42,751 bases of DNA, taken from Saprospiraceae bacterium (GTDB lineage Bacteria > Bacteroidota > Bacteroidia > Chitinophagales > Saprospiraceae). Position 1 is the stretch's first letter; every line of letters starts with the position of its first letter. Made by a program: the position numbers and the translations under genes. The notes under the pieces are model-generated. The model ran no database searches, was not told the DNA's origin, and was given only the letters and a program-made list of their open reading frames with translations. Positions 7,468 through 16,300 of this stretch are shown piece after piece. The stretch is from the NCBI GenBank assembly GCA_030645295.1, contig JAUSMG010000466.1:1-42751 (forward strand), given 5' to 3'.

Positions 7468-10329
7468 ATGAAAAGATTAACAACCCTCCTACTGCTTTCT
7501 ATCTCGTTTTTTATAAACATTTCAGCACAAATTAGTTTCTCCAACAAAACCAACCTGCTTACGCCTACCAATCATTTTAGTGGCGTGGCCATTGCCATTC
7601 TTGACATGAATGGCGACGGGCTGGACGACATCGCCCGGCTAAGTCAGGGCACCGCCCTTAACATACAGTACCAAACTACGCCCAATCAAGCATTCACTGC
7701 TACGGGCATGACCCCGCTCCCCGGAACCAGTGATACCTGGGGAATGTGCGCCGCTGATGTAAACAATGATGGTTTCGGCGATGTGCTGGCTGGCGGATTT
7801 TACAATGGGATAAAAATTGCCCGCTCTAATGCCAATGGCACCTTTAGTATTCAAAACCTCACAACCCCCAGCACCTTTGTACAAGGCGTGAATTTTGCTG
7901 ACATTAACAACGACGGCTGGTTGGATGCCTTCGTTTGCCATGACGATGAAGTATCGCGTATTTTTGGCAACAATGGCGATGGAACTTTCAGCTACCAGCC
8001 CAATTGGATCGACCTGGCAACCTCCCCCGCTTCTGATAACTCAGGCAACTACGGCTCGGTGTGGAGTGACGTGAACAACGATGGACATCTGGACCTCTAC
8101 ATCGCACACTGCAGGCAAGGTATTAATAGCGCCAGTGATCCCCGCCGCATCAACCAACTTTTCCTGAACAACGGCAATGGCACCTACACCCAAGACCTCA
8201 GCAACACTTCCGGCCTGCGCATCGGAGCGCAAAGCTGGACTGCCGATTTTGGTGACATTGACAACGACGGTGATTTTGACTGCTTCATTACGAACCACGA
8301 TGTGAACTGCCAACTGCTTGAAAATGATGGCAGTGGTCATTTCACTGACATCACCGTAACGTCTGGTTTTATGGGTGCAATACAAGGTTTGCCCATCCAA
8401 GGGGTGTTTCGTGATTTCGACAACGACGGCTTTACAGATATCATCTTAGCAGGCGATCAGCACTATATTTTTCGGAACCATGGCGACAAAAGCTTCTCTG
8501 CTGTCCCGAATCCTTTTGGCAACAATGAGGTGGAATCTTTCGCTATTGGCGATCTGAATGGAGACGGTTTTCAGGACGTTTATGCAGGGTATGCACTGGT
8601 ATACACCGACCCATCCACAATCCCGGATGCGCTTTGGATGAACAATGGAAACGGGAACCATTTCTTTGCACTCAATTTGCGTGGCCAGCAAAGCAACCGC
8701 AGCGGGGTGGGTGCAAAAGTCCACTTGTACTCATCCCTCGGTATCCAAACCCGCGAGGTACGTTCCGGAGAAAGTTATGGCATCAGCAATTCGCTGCAAA
8801 TCCACTTTGGTATGAGCCAGGTCACCCAAATAGATTCTGTTGTGGTCCATTGGCCTTCCGGCGTACGCGATGTACTGGCTCAACCCCTTGTAGATCAATA
8901 TATTACAGTTAATGAAGGCGGCTGTATTACACCCGCAGTTTCTCTCCTGGCTGATGGGCCAACCACACTTTGTGCCGGACAAAGTGTGTCAATCGGTACA
9001 GTCGCTGCATTCGACCATTACCTGTGGAATACCGGGGATACCACGTCTACTATCCTCGCTACCATTACGGGCATTTACAACGTAACCATTACCAATTCGG
9101 AAGGCTGTACGGCGGTTTCTAATTCAATTCCTGTCCAATTCGACCCGATTCAAATCCCAATTATTCAGGCCTTAGGCGACACCACTTTTTGTACTGGCGG
9201 GGAAGTCGTGCTGAGTGCTTCGGAAGCATCCAGTTACCTCTGGAGCACGGGGGATACCACCCAAAGCATAGCAGTAAGCCAGAGTGGCCAATATTCTGTG
9301 GCCACCCAGGGACTTTGTGCGATGTTCAACTCCGTCCCCACCAGCATCCAGGTGCTCGCTGCACCCTTGCCTACGGTAATGCCTGACACTGTTCTGGTGG
9401 GAGAATCCGCAACACTTATCGCCAGTGGCGATCAATTGTCGTGGTATGCAACAGAAAACGCTCAGATCAATCTGGCAGTAAATGATACCCTTGTCACCCC
9501 TGCACTCACCGAGACCACTACGTATTGGCTCAGCAATACTTCCGTCTATGGTGTCCCGAATGATTTTGTAGGAATGGTGAACCACCAAGGCTCAGCCTTG
9601 AGTGATAATAGTTACAATGGTGGGTTGATTTTCGATTGTTTTGAACCCTTCATTTTGCTAAAAACGAAAGTCATAACTTCCGTAGCCGGCGAGCGCAAAA
9701 TTGAACTCCGCACCCCCAATGGAGATGTTATACTGAGTAAAATTGTAAATATCGGGACAGGAACAACGGTTATTGACCTGGATTTCGACGTGCCAATGGG
9801 TACCGATTTTCTGCTTACTACCGACGAAACATTCAACGAAAGTAGCATTGGATCTTCTAGTCCACAATTGCGCCGGAGCAGCCAGGGCTGTGATTTTCCT
9901 TATGAAATTCCGGGCGTGGTGAGCGTCAAGAATTCGACCTTCAACACGGAACGCTACTACTATTTTTACAACTGGGAAGTAGGTTTTTATGGTTACGAAT
10001 GTACCAGCGAGCGCGTGCCTGTGACGGTGGTCGTGAATGAGCCCAGCGGTATTACGCCTTTACCCGCCTGGGCTGCCGGACTGCGCATCTTCCCCAACCC
10101 GACTGCCTCCTCCCTAAATCTTGATATTCAGGGATTTGCGGGGGGCGATCTTTTGGTAACGGTTAAAAATTCGCAGGGCCAAACACTCCAAACCCGCAGC
10201 TTCAATGTTCCAATGGGTGACGCAGCCTTTACCACTGACTTAAGCCATTTCGCTGCTGGAATCTACTGGATTGAATTGTCCAGTGAGGGTGGTGTGGCAC
10301 AGCGGAGGGTGCTTTTGCATCAGAAGTGA
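7468..10329 (+). CDS. Secreted FG-GAP/VCBS beta-propeller protein with ASPIC/UnbV domain and T9SS type A sorting domain
   Basis: A 953-residue exported protein. The start at 7468 gives an immediate signal peptide (MKRLTTLLLLSISFFINISAQ), so the 19 in-frame residues upstream are excluded. Seven calcium-binding FG-GAP/VCBS motifs can be read in series: DMNGDGLDD, DVNNDGFGD, DINNDGWLD, DVNNDGHLD, DIDNDGDFD, DFDNDGFTD and DLNGDGFQD, consistent with a seven-bladed propeller. An ASPIC/UnbV domain follows (around GVGAKVHLYSS and VVVHWPSGVRD), then two Ig-like repeats with YLWNTGDTT and YLWSTGDTT cores. The C-terminus (LRIFPNPTASSLNLDI to RRVLLHQK) is a type A sorting domain. It is likely a surface adhesion or binding protein; the ligand is unknown. 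Confidence 0.92.
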   Translation: MKRLTTLLLLSISFFINISAQISFSNKTNLLTPTNHFSGVAIAILDMNGDGLDDIARLSQGTALNIQYQTTPNQAFTATGMTPLPGTSDTWGMCAADVNNDGFGDVLAGGFYNGIKIARSNANGTFSIQNLTTPSTFVQGVNFADINNDGWLDAFVCHDDEVSRIFGNNGDGTFSYQPNWIDLATSPASDNSGNYGSVWSDVNNDGHLDLYIAHCRQGINSASDPRRINQLFLNNGNGTYTQDLSNTSGLRIGAQSWTADFGDIDNDGDFDCFITNHDVNCQLLENDGSGHFTDITVTSGFMGAIQGLPIQGVFRDFDNDGFTDIILAGDQHYIFRNHGDKSFSAVPNPFGNNEVESFAIGDLNGDGFQDVYAGYALVYTDPSTIPDALWMNNGNGNHFFALNLRGQQSNRSGVGAKVHLYSSLGIQTREVRSGESYGISNSLQIHFGMSQVTQIDSVVVHWPSGVRDVLAQPLVDQYITVNEGGCITPAVSLLADGPTTLCAGQSVSIGTVAAFDHYLWNTGDTTSTILATITGIYNVTITNSEGCTAVSNSIPVQFDPIQIPIIQALGDTTFCTGGEVVLSASEASSYLWSTGDTTQSIAVSQSGQYSVATQGLCAMFNSVPTSIQVLAAPLPTVMPDTVLVGESATLIASGDQLSWYATENAQINLAVNDTLVTPALTETTTYWLSNTSVYGVPNDFVGMVNHQGSALSDNSYNGGLIFDCFEPFILLKTKVITSVAGERKIELRTPNGDVILSKIVNIGTGTTVIDLDFDVPMGTDFLLTTDETFNESSIGSSSPQLRRSSQGCDFPYEIPGVVSVKNSTFNTERYYYFYNWEVGFYGYECTSERVPVTVVVNEPSGITPLPAWAAGLRIFPNPTASSLNLDIQGFAGGDLLVTVKNSQGQTLQTRSFNVPMGDAAFTTDLSHFAAGIYWIELSSEGGVAQRRVLLHQK

Positions 10330-10339
10330 CACTTTTACC

Positions 10340-10375
10340 TACGGATGCCGCTCCAAACCGGGAGCGGCGTCCGTA
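10340..10375. terminator. Bidirectional hairpin between convergent genes
   Basis: A 15-bp stem with one mismatch (10340-10354 with 10361-10375) sits in the 62-bp gap between the FG-GAP gene and the GNAT gene, both of which end here. There is no real T-run, so it may end transcription weakly or protect 3' ends. Confidence 0.6.
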
Positions 10376-10391
10376 AATCAGGCAGCGCGAA

Positions 10392-10931
10392 CTATTCCCG
10401 AATCCGCGCCATCAAAATCACGTCGATCAACTCCCCATTTTTGATCGTATGCTTCCGGGCAAAGCCTTCGCGCTCGAATCCTGCTTTTTCGAGCACCCGA
10501 GCCGAAGCCGGGTTATCAGAATGTACTTTGGCTTCGATGCGCACCAATGGCGGACGGCTTTCAAACAGCCAGTCGCACAGCGCATGTACAGCATTGGTTG
10601 CAATCCCCTGACCGCGGAACGGTGCTCCAAGCCAATAGCCGATCTCGTCAAGATGGCCATCTACACCCGTGTGTAAAAAAGCACCAATGCCTCCGATCAC
10701 ACCATGCGCTTTATGACGGATGGCCCAATTGTAGGTCTTCCCGTGCAGTGCCCGGTTCTCCTGGGCCATATTGATCCACTGATCCGCATCAGCCTCTGTG
10801 TAGGGGGACGGAATACGCAGCGTATTTCGGTAAAGCTCCGGGTCGTTGAGGTATCGCACCAGATTAGTCTGGTCGCCCGGCTCGAAGGGGGTAAGCGAAA
10901 GGTGTTCGCGGAGGTAGATTTTTTCTTCCAT
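10392..10931 (-). CDS. RimJ/RimL-type GNAT N-acetyltransferase
   Basis: A 179-residue cytoplasmic acetyltransferase expected to move an acetyl group from acetyl-CoA to an amine. The acetyl-CoA loop is RGQGIA (residues 106-111) within GYWLGAPFRGQGIATNAV. The C-terminal NPASARVLEKAGF motif (140-152) is typical of the RimJ/RimL branch, which modifies protein N-termini but also includes enzymes for small molecules. The start at 10931 (MEEKIYLREH) matches the family N-terminus; 29 further in-frame residues run into the neighbouring thioesterase stop and look spurious. It follows the thioesterase by 77 bp on the same strand. Confidence 0.88.
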   Translation of the reverse strand: MEEKIYLREHLSLTPFEPGDQTNLVRYLNDPELYRNTLRIPSPYTEADADQWINMAQENRALHGKTYNWAIRHKAHGVIGGIGAFLHTGVDGHLDEIGYWLGAPFRGQGIATNAVHALCDWLFESRPPLVRIEAKVHSDNPASARVLEKAGFEREGFARKHTIKNGELIDVILMARIRE

Positions 10932-11008
10932 GCTCCAAATTTCTGTTGGGAAACATTGAATGAAACCTGAGAGATCCAAAGAAAGTTTCACGCAGGCGCC
11001 TGGAATCT

Positions 11009-11416
11009 CTATTCCCAAACCTGCTGCTTCCGAAAAGCCACGCCCCGGAAAAAGGCTACCGCCGAGCCATCCTGTTTTATCACCGTAATGGCGTAGTTGG
11101 AAATAGATTTCCCAAGATTTTCTTCTCGCGCTTCAGCGGTAAGTACATCGCCCTCAAACACAGGAGCGACGTGCTCTACCGTGCAATGGATGGATACGGT
11201 GTGTCGTCCGCGCGAGTTGCAAGCAAATGCAAAGGCGCTATCGGCCAGGGAAAAGGAGATGCCCCCGTGCGCCACGCCAAAACCATTGAGCATTTCAGCG
11301 CGAACGGTCATGCGCAGCGTACAGACGCCCTCGTCTATCGACAAAAGCTCCGTGCCCAACCACTTGCTGAACGGGTCATTGCCGTACATTTTATGGAAAA
11401 TCTCGAGAGGGGACAT
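11009..11416 (-). CDS. PaaI-like hotdog-fold acyl-CoA thioesterase
   Basis: A 135-residue single-domain hotdog thioesterase, the normal size for the family, expected to hydrolyse acyl- or aryl-CoA thioesters in the cytoplasm as a homotetramer. The signature runs LNGFGVAHGGISFSLADSAF (residues 43-62): N44, the HGG turn at 50-52 and D59 match the PaaI active site. No phenylacetate degradation genes are nearby, so a general CoA-housekeeping role is as likely as a true PaaI role. It lies between greA and the GNAT gene on the same strand. Confidence 0.88.
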   Translation of the reverse strand: MSPLEIFHKMYGNDPFSKWLGTELLSIDEGVCTLRMTVRAEMLNGFGVAHGGISFSLADSAFAFACNSRGRHTVSIHCTVEHVAPVFEGDVLTAEAREENLGKSISNYAITVIKQDGSAVAFFRGVAFRKQQVWE

Positions 11417-11442
11417 ATCGCAAAAATAAACATGAGTCAGCC

Positions 11443-11471
11443 CGGTTTTGCTGTTTTGCTGTTTAATTCTC
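11443..11471. repeat. Solo arm of the 6569-6719 palindromic family
   Basis: The segment reads CCCGGTTTTGCTG followed by TTTTGCTGTTTAATTCT, closely matching the right arm at about 6692-6721 apart from a few changes. It occupies most of the gap between greA and the thioesterase gene. Only one arm is seen, so this is a degraded or partial copy. Confidence 0.6.
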
Positions 11472-11499
11472 CCACTAAAAAATGGCTTATGCGGGAAAA

Positions 11500-11985
11500 T
11501 TAAAAGTCATTCCCAATCGTGATCTCCACCACTTCGAATTCCAGCGAGCCTCCCGGAGTAGTAACTTTAGCGATCTCGCCCCTGATTTTGCCCAGCAGCC
11601 CCTGGCCGATTGGCGAGGTGACGGAAATTTTCATCAGTTTCGCATCAGCTTCGGTTTCCGACACCAGTTTGTAGGTCATTTCCTTCCCGGTTTTGAGATT
11701 TTTGATGGTTACATTGGAAAGGATAGCCACTTTGGAATCATCCAGAAGGCTTTCGTCGATGATGCGGGCCGTGGAGAGCACGGTCTCCATTTCGCTGATT
11801 TTAAGTTCGAGCAAACCTTGGGCCTCTTTGGCTGCGTCGTATTCCGCATTTTCCGAAAGATCGCCTTGCGCGCGGGCTTCTGCGATGGCGTGCGCAGCCT
11901 CTCGCCGACCGTTGGATTTTAGTTCCTCCAGATCCGTTTTCAGCTTGTCGTAGCCTCCCTGTGTCAGGTATGTGTAGTTTGACAT
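11500..11985 (-). CDS. greA: Transcription elongation factor GreA
   Basis: A 161-residue protein covering the whole GreA family. It binds the RNA polymerase secondary channel and stimulates cleavage of backtracked RNA. The N-terminal coiled coil ends in the conserved acidic tip GDLSENAEYDAAKEAQ (residues 41-56), with D42 and E45 as the catalytic acids. The C-terminal globular domain carries the SPIGQGLLGK motif near residue 127. The start at 11985 (MSNYTYLTQGGYDKL) agrees with the family. It is preceded by the terminator of the PorV-like gene, so it probably has its own promoter; a TACCTTGG at 12046-12053 on this strand is a weak candidate. Confidence 0.97.
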   Translation of the reverse strand: MSNYTYLTQGGYDKLKTDLEELKSNGRREAAHAIAEARAQGDLSENAEYDAAKEAQGLLELKISEMETVLSTARIIDESLLDDSKVAILSNVTIKNLKTGKEMTYKLVSETEADAKLMKISVTSPIGQGLLGKIRGEIAKVTTPGGSLEFEVVEITIGNDF

Positions 11986-12077
11986 TTTTTTGAATTAAAG
12001 TTGATTCCCATCCTCTTTAAACTCCGGTGGGTAAAGTGATGCCCGCCAAGGTATACTGCTTCGGCGGGTAAAGGCAG

Positions 12078-12118
12078 AAAAAAACAGAAACGTCCTTGCC
12101 GGGTGGACAAGAACGTTC
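12078..12118 (-). terminator. Intrinsic terminator after the PorV-like gene
   Basis: Reading leftward, an AACGTTCTTGTCC / GGCAAGGACGTT hairpin (12104-12116 with 12088-12100) is followed within a few bases by seven T (12084-12078). It closes the TonB/exoprotein/PorV-like unit and separates it from greA. A second GC-rich inverted repeat (12042-12047 with 12063-12068) lies just beyond, in the greA leader. Confidence 0.75.
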
Positions 12119-12191
12119 CTGCAATAAACTTGGCACAAAGGTATGGGCAGTTTAGGGAAAGATAAAAGCCCCCTGCCTATATTTCTTAATT

Positions 12192-13232
12192 TTAGAACTC
12201 CAGACGGAGGCCCAGGTTGTGAATTCCATCGAAAACCTTCGTTTGACGGTATCCGTAGTCCAATGCGATCCGGGTGTCAGAACCCTTACGGACAGGAATT
12301 GCAAAGCTCAGGCCACCACTGATGCCATTGTCGATAGTTTCTTCAGCCGTTGGGGCATCCAGCTCAATTTTGTAACCTAAGCGAAGGGAAAAGTTTTTGA
12401 GGACAGACAGCTCCACACCTCCGCCCAACTGGTCGCGGGAAAATGCGTTGGAAGTAAAGTTACCCATCAAAGTAAGACGGTTCTGTTTGCCCAAAAGCCA
12501 ATCGTAAGCAGCGCCAATGTTGAGTTGTGAAGGCAACTCATACGCCGTAGCACGTTCGTAATAGGTGTTATTGTAGCTAATTGGACCAGGATTGGGCAAT
12601 TGTTTAGAAAGACCCTCTCCCGAAAAACGCATCTTGGAACCAACATTACGCAGCGAGATACCAAACTTGAAATTGTCGTTCTCACCAGTTACATATTGTA
12701 CGCCTGCATCAAGTGCAAAAGCGCGGGCCCCAGCGTTGCTGATGGACTCGTTGACCAATTTAGCAGTTACCCCTACCGATACTTTGTTTTCGAAAAGGTG
12801 CGCGTAAGATAAGCCCATATTGAAGTAGGTAGGGCTGAATGTGGCCCCGGATCCTTCAGGATTTTCTGTGGTGGTAAATTCGAATTCACCAAGGTCCATG
12901 GCAACGAGGCTTATTCCAAAAACACCTCCGCCTTTGCCCACTGGCTGCGCGAAACCTATCGCATTGAGGTTGATATCAGCGATGTAACGGGTATGACCCA
13001 ACTGGATCTGTGATCCGCTAACCCGTGAAAGGCCCGCCACGTTAAGGTACATTGCTTCAGGTCCTACCGTGTTGGCAGTATTCATAGCATGGAGACCCGC
13101 GCAACGTGCCCAAGGGTTGATAATGAGTTGGTTAGCACCTGCTTCCCCCTGACGGTCGGGGTTGCCCGCTAATGCAACGCCAGTGCCTAAAAAGGCTGAA
13201 AAAGCGAGCAACAATGTGTATTTTCTATTCAT
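12192..13232 (-). CDS. PorV/PorQ-family outer membrane beta-barrel protein
   Basis: A 346-residue protein with a signal peptide (MNRKYTLLLAFSAFLGTGVALA). The N-terminal region is typical of PorV/PorQ proteins: LIINPWARCAGLHAMNTAN and YLNVAGLSR, followed by alternating amphipathic strands and a terminal aromatic residue (LGLRLEF). This FadL-like family includes PorV, which carries T9SS cargo from the translocon to the surface attachment complex. Here it is the last gene behind a TonB receptor and a very large exoprotein. I infer that it is the dedicated outer membrane partner of that exoprotein. Whether it is the genome's main PorV cannot be told from this window. Confidence 0.82.
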   Translation of the reverse strand: MNRKYTLLLAFSAFLGTGVALAGNPDRQGEAGANQLIINPWARCAGLHAMNTANTVGPEAMYLNVAGLSRVSGSQIQLGHTRYIADINLNAIGFAQPVGKGGGVFGISLVAMDLGEFEFTTTENPEGSGATFSPTYFNMGLSYAHLFENKVSVGVTAKLVNESISNAGARAFALDAGVQYVTGENDNFKFGISLRNVGSKMRFSGEGLSKQLPNPGPISYNNTYYERATAYELPSQLNIGAAYDWLLGKQNRLTLMGNFTSNAFSRDQLGGGVELSVLKNFSLRLGYKIELDAPTAEETIDNGISGGLSFAIPVRKGSDTRIALDYGYRQTKVFDGIHNLGLRLEF

Positions 13233-13280
13233 GACAGATGAATGAGTGTGTGAGTTAAGAAGGTTAATAAAGGTTGATGG

Positions 13281-13354
13281 AGGTTTATGAAGGTTGAGAA
13301 TTGAGCCAAAAACAATTTCTATATACTAACTCAATCATCAATCCTCATAAACCT
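13281..13354. repeat. Imperfect inverted repeat between exoprotein and PorV-like genes
   Basis: Arms 13281-13305 and 13330-13354 (25 nt each) pair with about five mismatches around a 24-nt loop. The arms resemble the GGTTGAG-rich motif found again at 23220-23280. It fills much of the 155-bp gap. There is no T-run on the transcribed strand, so it is more likely an mRNA-stabilising or attenuating structure than a full terminator. Confidence 0.5.
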
Positions 13355-13387
13355 GCACCTACCCTTATCCACTGGAAAACGGCTACG

Positions 13388-16300
13388 TTACAGCCCCGAT
13401 GGGTCGTATTGCCGCCCTATGCCAAACCACTTGAGGGTTCGCTCGCCCATGTCGGGCGCCTTAATATGCACCAAATAAACACCGCTGGCAACGGGGATGC
13501 CTTTATTGTTTTTCAAATCCCACTCGATGGCGGGCGAGATCTGATCGTAAGGCATGTACACTTCGTCACGGATATACTGCCGAATGAACTTCCCATCCAG
13601 TGAGTAGATCGTCACGGTACACTTCCCGGGCAGGTTGGTGATCTTTACGGTATTGGTGAACTGTGAAGACTCATATTCTGAGAATCCATAGTACGGGTTT
13701 GGCACCATTTTCACCGAATCAAGTGCGTTGTCAATGGCCACTTCCGTCAATGAGGATGGCTCACGACCTTCGATCTTAAAGAGGTATTTCGGGTGACCTG
13801 TACGCCATGGCTTGCCGGCAGCGTCGACAGGATTGCTCTCGTCGTACCAGGTTTGGTAAGCATTGTCTACCCGAAGTTTGATGCGTGTATCGTTCGGAAT
13901 GAGGCCCTCGCTGAGCGGTTTCATCCTGAAGCCTGTTGCCAGTTGAAGCATTCCCGCCCAAGCGATCTTGCCCACTTGCTGCACTTTAAGTGCCGCTGCG
14001 CCAAACTCAGGCGTAATACGCTTTCGAAGTTGGTTGCAGGAGTCATAACGGGTGTTCATCACATAGATCCAGTGATGACCGCCCAACACTGCACCGCCCC
14101 AATAATTTGGAAGTTCAGGATCAGTGAATTGATCCGTTGGATTCCAAAGCATGTCACGGCCAGTGAAATTCGGGTCGAGCGCGGAGCTAAAGCCGGAGTT
14201 CTCACCAAAGAAAATATTGAGTCTCTGACCCGTCTCTACGTCCACGGCATAGCCTGGGAACCAACCCATACCATACACAGGTTGACCCTGGAAACTGGCG
14301 GGAATACCCTGGTTGGCAGGTGCAGTGGAAGGATACAATTCACCATCCGGATCAGGCAAACCATCCCCATTGGCATCGTTCTTTCCAACGGAGAGGGAGT
14401 AGCGCGTATCGAACATCAAACGGCCCTTGCTGCCATTGTTCTGTGTTCTAACAACGCCTGTATCGCGTGTGAATGCTCTTGCAGCAGTTTCTATCACGAC
14501 GCAGCGACTCCATTTAGATTTGTCGCTGGTCAGCACGATGTCCACGTTGGGCAATTCACCAAGCTTCTTTTTCCGGTCACCCACAGCTGCCTGATTCAGG
14601 CCGTTCGTCCAGGCAGGCGTTATCACGTCGAATTCTGTAGCATCCGTATCCCAGTCCGCCAGCACATACGGTACGAACCAGCCTTCGCCCAGGGTACTCA
14701 AGCCTTGTTTTGGATCGAGTATTTCATCTTCCTCCAAGGCGCCCGTTTTCACAAAATTGAAGAATGGATTGCCAAAAATATCGTCAGACCAACCAAATAA
14801 CCATGCGTCATTTGGATTGGAATACTCCACTTCTGCACCAATACCCCCGTTACTATCATCATCTTTGTTGCCGGGTTCAATGGTTTGGGCAATGGTTATG
14901 GAGAATCCATATTCCAAAATGATCTGTTCATTGAGTTTTGCAATGGTCTTTTCCGCTCTGATCAACGCTCCGTCAGGAAGTTTGCGCAATTCCCAACGAG
15001 CGGTATCGTCCAATTTTGTGTCCGACAGGTTGCCATCCACAAATTTGAGCTCATACTCACCATCTTTTATCTCAAACGGATTGAATACGGTAACGGTAAG
15101 CGGTCCACGGCCCGGCTCGTAAGTCAAGGTACTGTCGAAGTCACTATTGAGCACGCGATTTCGGGTATTTTCGTCCATATCCAGGAAATTACCGCCTGCA
15201 CCCTGACCTTCCAAACGGGTGATGACCACGCCTTCACCATAAACGGTATTCAGCGATTGATCTACGATGGGTCGCGGTATTACCGTTTTGATCTCGATAT
15301 TCCGGCGACCTGCCAGGAAGGGGCGTTGCTGCCCGGTCACTGGCTGCGCGAAGGGATCAAGTGGTCCAAAACTGTTGTATGCATACGCGAGCACCGAGAA
15401 GTAGTACTTCTTGTGATTGATAAGCCTTTTGTCGTTGCCACTGGCAAATCTATCCTCCGTGATGCTGAACGTATGGCGGATGCCCTTATCGGCTCCATCA
15501 ACCTGTAGTACAGGATAATATACTTTTTTGTCCGTGGCTGGATCGCGCGTTTCTACCCAGTTGTATAACTTTTTAACGCCATTTTTGATATCCACCTGAT
15601 ACACCAGACGACCTTTTTCAGGGTTGCTGTAATCTTTGGCAGAAACGTTCTCGTCCTTCAACTGATAGATCAGGTAGCCTTCGAACTTGTAGTAAGCCGA
15701 ATCTCTTACCAATGGATCTGGATGGTCTTTGTAATAGTCCGGAGCAAGGAAGTCCAACTGCTGATAATCTTCATTTTCCTTGTCAAAGTTATTGGACTCG
15801 GGATAAGGCTTGTTTGTGAGTACAACCACCACTTCTTTGTTCAATTCGATCCAGTCGGCAGTAGGCGCATCCGGACCATCCAACAATTCAAAACAGTTGT
15901 CAAAAAGACCCTGTGCGAGTTTGTCAGCACGGAAGAGGTTCTCCATATCTGGACATGGATATTCAATGTCCGGTACCCAAGGCACACCGATGATCAGTTC
16001 GTTTACCGCACCTGGCTTCAGGGTGAATGGGCCTGATGCCTGCAAAGTACGGCGGTCGCCCAAAGGCAGGTTGGCCGTACACATGCTCCAGCCCGTTTGA
16101 TCGTTTGGTGGCTCGGTGAAACAGTAGCGGACACGTTGTGCCGTAGGATTTCCGGGAGAGTAACCGCTGCCGCCATAAGTAAGCGGAGTGCCATCAGCCC
16201 AGGTACCTGTGATGTAGTTGTAATACTGATTCGGAGCAGAAGGGTCTCCCTGACCGCCTCCACCACGATTGTAATACATAAAAGAATTCATGCCCAATTC

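Noticed and set aside
10932-11018. N-terminal extension of the GNAT gene
   Set aside because: It would overlap the thioesterase stop and adds residues unlike the family start.
13793-14800. Long open frame on the + strand (335 codons) opposite the exoprotein
   Set aside because: It is antisense to a strongly supported signal-peptide-bearing gene, has no recognisable domain and has the composition expected of a complement frame.
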